Part shown: piece by piece, positions 23,010 to 31,680 of the stretch
Position numbering within the stretch: the stretch's first letter is position 1
How the letters are laid out: each line of letters opens with the position of its first letter
NCBI RefSeq assembly: GCF_001685355.1
Contig: NZ_CP016438.1
Coordinates: 2,170,001-2,234,000, forward strand
Direction of reading: 5' to 3'
Origin: Streptomyces lincolnensis
GTDB lineage: Bacteria > Actinomycetota > Actinomycetes > Streptomycetales > Streptomycetaceae
Length of the DNA: 64,000 nt
The notes under the pieces: model-generated
Told to the model about the DNA's origin: nothing
Database searches by the model: none
Seen by the model: only the letters and a program-made list of their open reading frames with translations
Program-made: the position numbers and the translations under genes

Positions 23010-24059
23010 TCAACCGCAACTCTGCCGGGACGCACCGTCCAGGCTCGGGAGCAGTACCTGCAGGTGATCATGCTGCTGATCCAGTTCGCCCGGAGTGGCG
23101 GGGATCGCGTAGCGGGTGGTGTTCCGATACCAATGCAGACATCCGTTCGTCCACTGCCGCATTCCGGCCGTGACCTTCAGAATCTCTTCACAGGTGCCGA
23201 GCGGCACACCGCGGCTTTCGAGGTAGGGCAGGAGTCGCTCTTCGGCGTCCAGGAAGTCGGCCACTCGCCCCTGCACCTTGGCCACGGTCGAGTCGATGGC
23301 TTCCTCCAGCGAGATTCCATCGGCATGCTGCATCACGATGACGACGTTGTGGAAATCTCCGCGCTGCTGGTCCAGATGAATTGAGTGCAAGTCATTCTGC
23401 CAGGCGACCACATCGCTCGCGGCTTCGACGATCTCCCTGAACAGGCTCGTCTCGTATATGTCTTTGGGCACCTCCACGCCCAGACTGAGTTCAACAAGGT
23501 CGAAGCCGAACTCCATACCCACGGACAATCGCCTGGTATGGGTAAAACTGTCGATCCCGGGAGGAGTGCCGCGGAACCGGTTCGCGGATTCCTCGGCGAA
23601 ACCCTGGAAAAACAGGTCCAAGTGCCGGTTCAGCCGCCCACGAAGCCCTGGCGAGAGCCTTTCACGAGTACGGATCGACAGGTTCGTGAGCGCCTTGGTG
23701 AAGGGAGTTCGTTCTCGTGGGGGCGCGGGGTCCTTTCCGTTGTTGATGATGTCCATCAGACGGCGGTGGACCGGTATCCAGGCTTCGGGAGCGTCATACA
23801 CCTTCAAGGTGTGCAGGTCGTCCAGGATGAAGGTGAAGAAAAGCCATTCCGCACAGAGACAGAGATCGCGGAACGACGCTTCCGGATAGGTCCAGGCAAC
23901 GAAGCGCCCGTAGCCGGCCTCCAGCCGCTCCTGGCCACCCTGTGTCTCTGTCAGTCCGAGGCTCCATCCGAGTGACCGGACGTGTTCCTCGATCCTCTGG
24001 GTGTACGGGCTTACGGCCGGAGGGGTGGGCTCCGCATACGTCGGGATCATGGCGAGCAC
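23010..24059 (-). CDS. Class I terpene synthase (sesquiterpene cyclase type) with atypical metal motifs
   Basis: A 349-residue bacterial class I terpene cyclase. The Asp-rich motif in FTFILDDLHTLKVYD reads DDLHT, so the last acidic residue of DDxx[DE] is Thr. The NSE triad is NDLHSIHLDQQRGDFHN, with Leu where Lys/Arg is usual and Asp in place of Glu. The C-terminal RNTTRY supplies the conserved RY pair. The size fits sesquiterpene cyclases. The GTG at 24059 has GGAGG 5 nt upstream; ATGs at 24071 and 24050 are alternatives. It forms an operon with the P450. The product cannot be predicted, and the motifs may alter Mg2+ binding or product spectrum. Confidence 0.88.
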   Translation of the reverse strand: MLAMIPTYAEPTPPAVSPYTQRIEEHVRSLGWSLGLTETQGGQERLEAGYGRFVAWTYPEASFRDLCLCAEWLFFTFILDDLHTLKVYDAPEAWIPVHRRLMDIINNGKDPAPPRERTPFTKALTNLSIRTRERLSPGLRGRLNRHLDLFFQGFAEESANRFRGTPPGIDSFTHTRRLSVGMEFGFDLVELSLGVEVPKDIYETSLFREIVEAASDVVAWQNDLHSIHLDQQRGDFHNVVIVMQHADGISLEEAIDSTVAKVQGRVADFLDAEERLLPYLESRGVPLGTCEEILKVTAGMRQWTNGCLHWYRNTTRYAIPATPGELDQQHDHLQVLLPSLDGASRQSCG

Positions 24060-24071
24060 TGGATCCTCCAT

Positions 24072-25022
24072 GAGTGTGGCCCCGGTGTCGGCTGAGGCGG
24101 GCCGGATGTGGGCAGGTCTTCGGCCCTCACTCGCCGCGAGAAACCGAGGAGTTGATGGACGAGCGGTGCCTCACCGAGTCGCGTGAGGCTTTCTCCGTCC
24201 GCACGGTGGACGCGCCGGTTCACGGACGCTCCTGAAGACGGCCTGGACAACGGTGACCGCGGCAGGCGACGGCACGGGCTCCCCCTTCCGTGATGGCGCA
24301 CGAAGAACGCGCTTCCTTCGGTCGTGCGGTCGTGCACCCTTTCATCACATCGCAGTTCGATCCTGACCGGAAGTGGGCGCCATCGATCGAGTCGCAAGGA
24401 CTATTGGCGCCTGAACGATCGTCAGACGGGACGCCCACTCAGCTGATGGGGGGTCAGGCGGGGTGCCAGGTCAACAACGCAACGGCAGTGCAGGTCATCG
24501 AACGGGCAGCGAAGGCGTCCGCGACATCGCCATGTGTCAAGTCGGCGCGAAGGAACAGGCCACCGCCACCATCCGTCCGATGCGTGTTGGCGGCCCCTGT
24601 CGCCGCTGCCGTCGACCGCGTACCGGCCGAGGTCCCACGGCACCGGACGAATCCGTTCGAGATCGAGAAGGAAGGCTGGCAGCTGAACGGTGACCATGGC
24701 AACTCCCACGAGGTCCACGTCATCAGGACAACGGCTTCTGCAGGCCATGGGGCTACGCGGACGCCTCCCAGTAGACGCAAGACCGTCACACAGCTACAAG
24801 TGATCGAGTGGGGGCGTATGGGGGTGCGAAAGTGACCACGCAATCACGCCGACCGACCGGTTGACCTCATGCACCGTTGAACGAGCCCGAGCGCCGGAGC
24901 CCGTAGCTCGGGACCGGCGCGTAGAGGTGTGGAAAAGGATGAGGTTGCGCCTCACGCCGCACTTCTCGGCCACTCAGGCATTCACGCCACGCTGTCCGTG
25001 CCCCCTCTTACCCTTGATCGTG
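24072..25022. other. 950-bp region without a convincing gene
   Basis: Several open frames exist on both strands (for example 24290-24835 plus and 24454-24843 minus), but none has a recognisable domain. In the minus frames, protein-like stretches such as DLERIRPVPWDLGRYAVDG and LFLRADLTHGDVADAF lie in different frames. This could be a frameshifted relic of a gene, or chance. The terpene operon promoter must lie in the left part. Confidence 0.4.
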
Positions 25023-25964
25023 ATGAGACGTCGCACGCCGCCCCCGCCCTCTCCCCTGCCGCAGCGCGACGGGGTGGATCCAGTGCGCTTGAAACTGCCG
25101 GCCGACGAGACCTGGGCGACCGTACGGGATCATCTGGTGGCACGGCTGGCACCCGCAGCCGGAGAGATCGACGACATGCTTGACGCGGGACGGTTCGTGG
25201 ACATCACGGGGCGTCCGGTGTCGCGGGCCACGGCATACGTCCCGGGAATGTTCGTGTGGTTCCATCGGGACCTGCCCGACGAGGAGCGGGTGCCCTTCGC
25301 GGTCGAGGTCGTATACCGCGACGAGCATGTGGTGGTGGCCGACAAGCCGCATTTTCTGGCCACCACCCCGCGCGGCAGCCATGTCGCCGAGACAGCCCTG
25401 GCACGGCTGCGACGAGAGCTTGGCGTCCCGACGCTGGGTGCGGCACACCGGCTGGACCGGCTGACGGCCGGGCTCGTGTTGTTCGTCGTACGACCCGAGG
25501 AGCGCGGCGCGTACCAGTCGCTGTTCCGCGACAAACAGGTCGCGAAGGTGTACGAGGCCGTGGCCCCGTACGACCCCGCACTGGAGCTGCCTCGCACCGT
25601 GTGCAGCCGCATCCTCAAGGAGCGCGGCGTCATGGCGGCTCGCGAGGTCGAGGGTGAGCCCAACGCCGTCAGCCGGGTCGAGTTGCTGGAGCACCGGGAC
25701 GGGCGTGCCCGGTACCGGTTGACACCGCGTACCGGGCAGACGCATCAGCTGAGGGTGCACATGAGTGCGTTGGGGGTGCCGATCCTCGGCGATCCGCTCT
25801 ATCCGGTGGTGACCGGCCCCGTGCCGGCCGGTGACTTCCGGCGTCCGCTCCAACTGTTGGCGCGGATGCTGGAGTTCACCGATCCGATCACGGGGCGCGA
25901 GCACCGATTCGTCAGCCGGCGCGTGTTGCGGGCCTGGTCGTCGTACGACGACTGGGCGAGGTAG
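25023..25964 (+). CDS. RluA-family RNA pseudouridine synthase
   Basis: A 313-residue protein. An S4-like N-terminal region (DDMLDAGRFVDITGRPV) precedes the RluA catalytic domain with HRLDRLTAGLVLFV, whose Asp is the catalytic residue, and the later RTGQTHQLRVHMSALG and ILGDPLYP motifs. Such enzymes isomerise uridines in 23S rRNA or tRNA. The start was placed at ATG 25023 because the open frame upstream to 24861 lacks family sequence; a GTG at 25020 is possible. It is convergent with the Cvn9 P450 gene. Confidence 0.9.
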   Translation: MRRRTPPPPSPLPQRDGVDPVRLKLPADETWATVRDHLVARLAPAAGEIDDMLDAGRFVDITGRPVSRATAYVPGMFVWFHRDLPDEERVPFAVEVVYRDEHVVVADKPHFLATTPRGSHVAETALARLRRELGVPTLGAAHRLDRLTAGLVLFVVRPEERGAYQSLFRDKQVAKVYEAVAPYDPALELPRTVCSRILKERGVMAAREVEGEPNAVSRVELLEHRDGRARYRLTPRTGQTHQLRVHMSALGVPILGDPLYPVVTGPVPAGDFRRPLQLLARMLEFTDPITGREHRFVSRRVLRAWSSYDDWAR

Positions 25965-25982
25965 CCCCGGCTTCCGGTCGAC

Positions 25983-27467
25983 TCACTCTCCGCGCCACCA
26001 GCTCAGAAGGCGCCGGAACACGTTCGGTCGAGCGGTCGACGCGGCTGCCGTCGCAGGTGTCTCGGCGGCTACGGGCTCGGCAGCCGGGGGCTGCGGAGCG
26101 GCGGACCGCGTCTGCACCGTACCGACCTGCCAGTCGTCCGCACGCTGCGGCGACTCCGGGTTGAGGGCGGGACGCCGCGAGACGTCTTGCTGGACCTTCG
26201 GTTCGAACCTCACCGGCAGCTCCACCAGGTGCCGGTTCAGGATGAACGACCGCCAGTTCAGTTCGTGCTCCTCGCAGGCGAGCTGGACGTCCGGGATGCG
26301 GGTCAGCAGCGCGTCGACGCCGACATCGGCGATGGCACGGCCGATGTCCTGGCCCGGGCATTCGTGGGGTCCGCCGCCGAAGGCGAGGTGGGAGCGGTTG
26401 CCCTGCATATTGGCGTTCGGTTCGGGGCGCACGCGTGGGTCGACGTTGCCCGGCGCGATACCGAAGAGGAGAGCGTCGCCCCGGCGGACGCGCTGACCAC
26501 CCAACTCGGTGTCCTGCTTGGCCACGTAGGGCAGGATGGTACTGAAGGGCGGTTCGTCCCACAGGGACTGTTCGACGGCCTCGGGCACCGTCATCTGACC
26601 ACCGTTGAGCTGCGCGCGGAACCGCGGGTCGGTGAGCACGACCCGCAGTACGTTGGCGAGAAGGTTGGCGGTGGTCTCGTACGCGGCGATCAGGACCACG
26701 CGCAGATGTTGGCTGATCTCCATGTCGCTGAGCCGCGCCGGATGGTTGATCAGGTGGCTGGTGAAGTCTTCCTCGGGTTCGGCTCGGCGGCGGACGGTGA
26801 GCCGCGTCAGGGCGTCCATGATGTACGCGTTGCTGGCGATGGCGGTCTCGGTGCCCTTGAGCATGTCACGGGCGGCCTCGACGATGCGTTCGTTGTACTC
26901 CTCGGGCATGCCCAGGATCTCGCACATCACCGCCATGGGCAGGTGCTCGGCGAACTGGCTGACCAGGTCGGCACTGCCCTTCTCGCAGAACTTGTTGACG
27001 AGCAGCTGGGTCGCGCGATTGGCGTAGCGGCGAATCCCCCGATGGTCGATCGTCGACATGGCCCCGGTCACCGCGCCGCGCAGCCGTCGGTGCTCGTCCC
27101 CCTCGGCGTGGCAGCAGATGGGCTGCCAGGCGAAGTGCGGCATGAGCGGGTGATCGGGCTTGATCGTGCCGTTCTGGAGCGCGTCCCACTGCCGGGGATC
27201 ACGGCAGAAGTGCGTGGGAGTACTCACCATGCGCATGTTCTCACCATGGCCAAGCACCACCCAGATCGGCACATCGTCGTGCAGCAACGCGGGAGCCACA
27301 GGCCCGTGTTCGGCGCGGAGTTCCTCGTACACGGCCCCCAGGTCCGCCGCGTCGGGCCCGTACAGCCGGCGCAGGCCGCCCGGGCCGATGCCGTGCGCGG
27401 GGCAGCCGGGGGGCGGTGCGGCCGTGGGGTCGTACGTGTCGGCCGGGGAAAAGGATTCAGGCGTCAC
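25983..27467 (-). CDS. cvnE9: Cytochrome P450 of the Cvn9/rar conservon (CYP107-like)
   Basis: A 494-residue P450. The heme-binding loop is FGGGPHECPGQDIGRA. The I-helix segment IAAYETTANLL has Tyr where Gly normally stands, but Glu-Thr-Thr is kept. After the catalytic domain comes an Ala/Pro-rich, low-complexity tail of about 75 residues ending RRLLSWWRGE, possibly a membrane or protein contact. The GTG at 27467 has GGAG 9 nt upstream. It is the last gene of the conservon, like rarE in S. griseus and SCO1626 (CYP107P1) in S. coelicolor. Its substrate is unknown. Confidence 0.9.
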   Translation of the reverse strand: MTPESFSPADTYDPTAAPPPGCPAHGIGPGGLRRLYGPDAADLGAVYEELRAEHGPVAPALLHDDVPIWVVLGHGENMRMVSTPTHFCRDPRQWDALQNGTIKPDHPLMPHFAWQPICCHAEGDEHRRLRGAVTGAMSTIDHRGIRRYANRATQLLVNKFCEKGSADLVSQFAEHLPMAVMCEILGMPEEYNERIVEAARDMLKGTETAIASNAYIMDALTRLTVRRRAEPEEDFTSHLINHPARLSDMEISQHLRVVLIAAYETTANLLANVLRVVLTDPRFRAQLNGGQMTVPEAVEQSLWDEPPFSTILPYVAKQDTELGGQRVRRGDALLFGIAPGNVDPRVRPEPNANMQGNRSHLAFGGGPHECPGQDIGRAIADVGVDALLTRIPDVQLACEEHELNWRSFILNRHLVELPVRFEPKVQQDVSRRPALNPESPQRADDWQVGTVQTRSAAPQPPAAEPVAAETPATAAASTARPNVFRRLLSWWRGE

Positions 27468-27559
27468 GGTGGTCGCTCCGAAGCTGAGGTAATCAGGTGC
27501 GGGAAGTGATGGGCTCCCGGTTCGAGCGAAACCGGGAGTGCGGGGAGGTCGTGCGCCGC

Positions 27560-28180
27560 TCACACAGGCGCCTTCTCCACCGCCAGGGAATGAAGGAACC
27601 GCAGCAACGTCATCAGGACGTCCCGGCTGGAGGCCCGCCGGCGTGCGTCGCACTCGATGATGGGGATGTCCTTGCTGAGGTCGAGCGCGGTGCGGAGTTC
27701 CTCGGTGGAGTGCCGGGGGCCGTCGGGGAAGGTGTTGACGGCGACGACGAACGGCACTCCGCGCTCTTCGAGGCGGCCCATGACGTCGAAGCTGACTTCG
27801 AGGCGGCGGGTGTCCACCAGGACCACCGCGCCGAGGGCGCCTTCGAACAGGCCGTTCCACAGGAACCAGAAGCGCTCCTGGCCGGGGGTGCCGAAGAGGT
27901 AGAGCACAAGCTGGTCGGTGATGCTGATGCGGCCGAAGTCCATGGCCACGGTGGTGGCCGTCTTGGTCTCGGAGCCGTAGTTGTCGTCGACCCCGACACC
28001 GGCCTGGGTCATGGTCTCCTCGGTGGTCAGCGGTTTGATCTCGCTGACCGAGCCGACCATGGTCGTCTTGCCGACGCCGAAGCCGCCGACGATGACGATC
28101 TTGACCGCGGCCTCGGCGGTGTGCGGGAGGTGGTCCTCGGTTCGCGGACCGGGGATGGTGTCAGAGCTTTTGAAGTCCAT
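27560..28180 (-). CDS. cvnD9: Conservon small GTPase (CvnD/RarD)
   Basis: A 206-residue P-loop GTPase of the MglA-like conservon family. G1 is GGFGVGKTTM, G3 FGTPGQERF, and the base-recognition region VAVNTFPDG keeps Asn but not the full NKxD. The start overlaps the CvnC stop by 20 nt. With CvnA-C it forms a membrane-associated signalling complex likened to a eukaryotic G-protein-coupled system. In S. griseus rar and S. coelicolor cvn9 it influences aerial growth and antibiotic production. Confidence 0.92.
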   Translation of the reverse strand: MDFKSSDTIPGPRTEDHLPHTAEAAVKIVIVGGFGVGKTTMVGSVSEIKPLTTEETMTQAGVGVDDNYGSETKTATTVAMDFGRISITDQLVLYLFGTPGQERFWFLWNGLFEGALGAVVLVDTRRLEVSFDVMGRLEERGVPFVVAVNTFPDGPRHSTEELRTALDLSKDIPIIECDARRRASSRDVLMTLLRFLHSLAVEKAPV

Positions 28181-28580
28181 GCATCACCGCTTCGAGGAGG
28201 GAACGGTCGGCCAGCGCCTGGCGGATGACCGGGGCGCGTGCCGTCACCAGTTCGGCCGTCAGCAGCTCGGTGAGCAGGACGGTCACCACGCTGAACGGGA
28301 GGCTGAGGTAGGCGGACAGCTCGGCCACGGAGAGGGGGGCCGTGCAGAGCCTGAGCAGCGCCGCCTGCTCAGGCGTGGCGGAGGGCGGTGGGTCGGCGTG
28401 CGCCACGATTAACGTGACCAGGTCGAGCTCCGAGCGCTCGGTCCCGTCGGGGCCGGTGATGACGTACAGACGCTCGGGGTTCTTCTTCGGTCCCTCGGGT
28501 GGGTTCTGGCCCTCCTGCGGGGGTTGCGGTGCCGGTTCCGGGGCTTTGGGATATCGCCGTCGGCGTTGCGGAGGAGTCAT
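28161..28580 (-). CDS. cvnC9: Conservon DUF742 protein (CvnC/RarC)
   Basis: A 139-residue protein. The Pro-rich basic N-terminus (about 35 residues) is followed by the DUF742 winged-helix-like domain, with RLYVITGPDG near residue 37 and LSVAELSAYLSLPFSVVTVL. The ATG at 28580 overlaps the CvnB TGA (ATGA). DUF742 proteins couple the Roadblock protein and the GTPase in conservons. The exact biochemical role is unknown. Confidence 0.92.
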   Translation of the reverse strand: MTPPQRRRRYPKAPEPAPQPPQEGQNPPEGPKKNPERLYVITGPDGTERSELDLVTLIVAHADPPPSATPEQAALLRLCTAPLSVAELSAYLSLPFSVVTVLLTELLTAELVTARAPVIRQALADRSLLEAVMHGLQKL

Positions 28581-28984
28581 ACGGTCTGCCCGTTGCGCCT
28601 GGGCGGACTGGTGAGGTGCGCGCCGATGCGGACGACCAGATCGCTCATGCGGGCGCTCATGTGGCCGGGTTCGGTGATGATGTCGGAGAGCACCGCCAGA
28701 TAGGCGTTGGGGCCCGCGGCCATCAGGTAGAAGTAGCCCCCGTGGATCTCGATGAGGACCATCTTCATCTTGCCGTCGCTGCCGGGGATCTCCTGGGCGA
28801 CGGCGCCCGCCAGGCTCTGGAGCCCCGCGCAGGCGGCGGCGACGCGGTCGGCGGTGTCCGGGTCTCCGCCGTGCCGTGCGATGCGCAGGCCGTCGGCGGA
28901 GAGCACCACGATCATCTCGATGCCCGGTACGCCTTTGGCGAGGTCCTGGAGCATCCAGTCGAAGTTGCCTCGCTGCTGGATCAC
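28577..28984 (-). CDS. cvnB9: Conservon Roadblock/LC7 protein (CvnB/RarB)
   Basis: A 135-residue Roadblock/LC7 domain protein (FDWMLQDLAKGVPGIEMIVV near the N-terminus, HGGYFYLMAAGPNAYLAVL in the middle). These proteins resemble MglB and modulate the partner GTPase. The GTG at 28984 overlaps the CvnA stop (GTGA) and its own stop overlaps CvnC (ATGA), showing strict translational coupling along the operon. Confidence 0.93.
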   Translation of the reverse strand: MIQQRGNFDWMLQDLAKGVPGIEMIVVLSADGLRIARHGGDPDTADRVAAACAGLQSLAGAVAQEIPGSDGKMKMVLIEIHGGYFYLMAAGPNAYLAVLSDIITEPGHMSARMSDLVVRIGAHLTSPPRRNGQTV

Positions 28985-30570
28985 TTGAGGTTCCCCTCGT
29001 CTTCGGCCTCGGTACGGGCCGGTTCGTCGGTCGGCTGGGTGTCTGCGGAAGAGGTGGGGCGCTTGAGGCCGTCCATGAACGCCTGGACCCACAGGCCCGG
29101 CGGGGTGTCGTCCGGCTTCGGCTCCGGTTCGGGCTCGCGCCGGGCCGTCGACCAGATGGTCGGGCGGCCCTCCCGCTCGGCGCGTTCGATCTCGGCCTGC
29201 TCGGCGTAGCGCTGGGTGAGCGAGGTCTTGACCCGGCTGCGGCGCTGCGGCAGCCCGCCCGCCGTCCACTCGGTGACCTCGGGGACGTCGTCCTCCATGG
29301 AGATCGGCGTCGTGAACTTGGGGCTGGTGGGACGGCGCCTCTTGACCGTGCGCTTGGGGCCGGGCAGGGCGCCGAGTTCGGCCTTGGGCACGGCGGTGGC
29401 GCCGATGCCGTGGGCGAGTCCGACGCCGGGCTCGTCGGTGAGCATGTCGCTGGGCACGACGAGGATGGCGCGGACGCCGCCGTAGGCGGAGGCGCGCAGG
29501 GAGACCTGCATGTCGTACGTCTTGCAGAGCCGGCCCACGACGGCGAGGCCGAGGCGCGGGGACTCTCCGAGGTCCTGGAGGTCGACGCCCGCCCTGGCAC
29601 GCTCCAGCATGCCCTCGGTCCTCAGGCGGGCCTCCTCGCTGAGGCTGACGCCGGCGTCCTCGATCTCGATGCAGACGCCGGTCTGCACCTCGGTGGCGGT
29701 GACGTGCACCTTGCTCTGGGGCGGGGAGTACCGCGTGGCGTTGTCGAGGAGTTCGGCCGCGGCGTGGATCACGGGCTCGACGGCCGTGCCCTTGACGTTG
29801 ACCTTGGCGATGGAGGACAGGTCGATGCGCCGGTACTCCAGGATCCGGGACATGGCGCCGCGCAGCACGCTGTAGAGCGCGACGGGCTCGGGCCACTGGC
29901 GGCCGGGGCGGCCGCCGCCGAGGACGGAGATGGAGTCGGCGAGGCGGCCGATCAGCGCGGTGCCGTGGTCGATGCGCAGGAGGTCGTCGAAGACCTCGGG
30001 GTTGCGGCCGTGGTCCTCCTCCATCTCCCGCAGTTCGTTGGCCTGCTGGTGGACGATGGCCTGGACGCGGCGGGCGATGTTCACGAAGGAGCGCTGCGCG
30101 GCGTCGCGCATGATGTCCTCGGTGTCGACGATCTTGAGCACCGTCTGGAGCAGGTGGATCTGCGCGTCGGGGAGCTTCCCCCATGCGGGGTCGACGTCGC
30201 CGAGTCGGCGAATCACCTCTGTGGGGGAACTTCCGCGGCGCAGCCAGTCCAGCGCGGTGGGCGCGATCTCCTTGGCGAACCGGATCAGGTCCTTGTCGTG
30301 CTGGGCGATGCGCTGCTGGAGATCGGCGGTCCGACGGTCGTGCTCGACGCGCTGGTCCCGCAGGTCACGGCCGCGCCGGACCGCTTCGGCCGCCACCGCG
30401 ATCACCAGCAGGGTGGCGATGGCGCCGCACCAGCCGACGGCGACCCGCGCGGGCTGCTGCACCGCCGCGACGGCGGCCCCGGTCGCCGCGGCCATGACTA
30501 TGGCGGGGAGCAACAGCACGCGCGCGTATGGCAGTTCACGGCGTCCTGGGGGGGATTGAACACTCACCAT
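28981..30570 (-). CDS. cvnA9: Conservon histidine-kinase-like sensor (CvnA/RarA)
   Basis: A 529-residue membrane sensor. Two closely spaced N-terminal spans (about residues 17-34 and 42-62) are followed by a coiled region, then a HATPase domain with AAELLDNATRYSPP as the N-box and LGLAVVGRLCKTYDMQVSL near the G boxes. No standard H-box is obvious, as in other CvnA proteins. The C-terminal 150 residues are disordered and Pro/Glu-rich. The ATG at 30570 has AGAGG 7 nt upstream. It is first in the operon; the promoter must lie in the 280-bp gene-free gap 30571-30850. Confidence 0.92.
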   Translation of the reverse strand: MVSVQSPPGRRELPYARVLLLPAIVMAAATGAAVAAVQQPARVAVGWCGAIATLLVIAVAAEAVRRGRDLRDQRVEHDRRTADLQQRIAQHDKDLIRFAKEIAPTALDWLRRGSSPTEVIRRLGDVDPAWGKLPDAQIHLLQTVLKIVDTEDIMRDAAQRSFVNIARRVQAIVHQQANELREMEEDHGRNPEVFDDLLRIDHGTALIGRLADSISVLGGGRPGRQWPEPVALYSVLRGAMSRILEYRRIDLSSIAKVNVKGTAVEPVIHAAAELLDNATRYSPPQSKVHVTATEVQTGVCIEIEDAGVSLSEEARLRTEGMLERARAGVDLQDLGESPRLGLAVVGRLCKTYDMQVSLRASAYGGVRAILVVPSDMLTDEPGVGLAHGIGATAVPKAELGALPGPKRTVKRRRPTSPKFTTPISMEDDVPEVTEWTAGGLPQRRSRVKTSLTQRYAEQAEIERAEREGRPTIWSTARREPEPEPKPDDTPPGLWVQAFMDGLKRPTSSADTQPTDEPARTEAEDEGNLK

Positions 30571-30850
30571 GTGGGCCCTCTGAGACATATCGACGGGGAG
30601 TCGCACATACAGGGAACAAGCGCACGAATACACATCAACTCGGTGCGCTGCGGGCGAGCTTAGTCCGACCGGATCATCGCCGTGTCATATTCAGCAAGCA
30701 CCTGAAATCGGGCACGCGGGGGGAGTACGCTCGGCTCCATTTACACGCTGTGGCTTCATTCGAACACGGTGCGTCACGACGTACGGGCATACGAAAACGG
30801 TCACCGCGATGAGTGACGTGCCCCTGCGGACCGGGCCGCGGGACCCTGTC

Positions 30851-31486
30851 TCAGACCCCCGCGATGCGCAGCGCGGCGTCCGCCGTCGCCTCCGCGAACA
30901 CCGACACGGACCGGTCCGGATCGGAGCGGCGGACCAGGATGACCCCCTCGATGAGCCCGAAGACCAGGTCCGTCCGCAGCTCCAGCGCACCTTTGGAGAG
31001 CGCGCCCCCGGCCGCGGTCGCGGCGATCAACTGCCGGTAGGCGTCCTTGAGTTCGTCGCGTACGGCATGGAATCCGGCGAACCGCTCGTCGCGCACCTCG
31101 GGCAGCAGGTACAGCACGCCCAGGTTGTGCGGCCCACCGCACAGGACCTCGACGTCCGCCCGGCACAGCTCCCACAGCCGCTTCTCGGCCGGGGTCGCGT
31201 CATCGGCGAGGAGCTCACGGGCGTAGGCCAGCGAAGGGGTGACCGTGGACTCCAGGAGCAGGGCGAGCAGTTCCTCCTTGCCGGAGACGTAGTGATACAT
31301 GGACGCCTGGCGCATGCCGGCGCGCTCGGCGACGGCCCGGGTGGAGGTGGCCGCGTAGCCGAGGGAGGTGAACAACTCCGCGGCGGCGGCGAGGAGTTCC
31401 TCGCGCGGCTCCAGGCCGCTGTCCGGCCGCTGCGCGGCGCGCGGCCTGCCGACCCGGCGGCCCGCCCCTGCCCGTGCTGCTCCCAT
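30851..31486 (-). CDS. TetR-family transcriptional regulator
   Basis: A 211-residue TetR protein. The N-terminal HTH is at about residues 28-75 (LFTSLGYAATSTRAVAERAG and MRQASMYHYVSGKEELL), followed by a helical ligand domain. It is divergent from the DUF1989/carboxylase operon across a 194-bp gap that contains a perfect palindrome at 31587-31608. It is therefore the likely repressor of that operon and, through the matching site at 14931, of the APC permease gene. The ligand would be guanidine or a pathway intermediate (inference). Confidence 0.88.
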   Translation of the reverse strand: MGAARAGAGRRVGRPRAAQRPDSGLEPREELLAAAAELFTSLGYAATSTRAVAERAGMRQASMYHYVSGKEELLALLLESTVTPSLAYARELLADDATPAEKRLWELCRADVEVLCGGPHNLGVLYLLPEVRDERFAGFHAVRDELKDAYRQLIAATAAGGALSKGALELRTDLVFGLIEGVILVRRSDPDRSVSVFAEATADAALRIAGV

Positions 31487-31586
31487 GCGTTCGATCCTCG
31501 CACACCGGCGCTCTCCGCGATCTTCGTGAGGGCCCGGTAACCGGTCGGCAACGCCACGGCAACGCAGGTGACGCGCCCTGTGCCTA

Positions 31587-31608
31587 ATTTCTGTCGAGCG
31601 ACAGAAAT
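31587..31608. promoter_or_regulatory. Perfect palindrome upstream of the guanidine operon
   Basis: ATTTCTGTCG-AG-CGACAGAAAT, a 10-bp perfect inverted repeat, lies 72 nt before the first gene of the operon and 100 nt from the TetR start. It matches the palindrome at 14931-14954 upstream of the APC permease in 20 of the 22 aligned arm positions. As RNA it could also form an 8-bp hairpin with a GAGC loop, but a protein-binding site is more likely. Confidence 0.75.
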
Positions 31609-31680
31609 ACCCCGGAGGCCCGACCACCGGAGACCACGACCCGCGGGACAGGACCGAGACCGACAGCCGGAGGTGCCGGT

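Noticed and set aside
24290..24835. Possible 181-residue protein on the plus strand
   Set aside because: No ribosome site, no recognisable motif, and unusual composition; treated as a chance frame in an unassigned region.
31487..31680. Guanidine (ykkC, mini-ykkC) riboswitch
   Set aside because: I looked for the conserved loops upstream of the operon and did not find them. The hairpin there has a GAGC loop, not the ACGR loop of the guanidine-II class.
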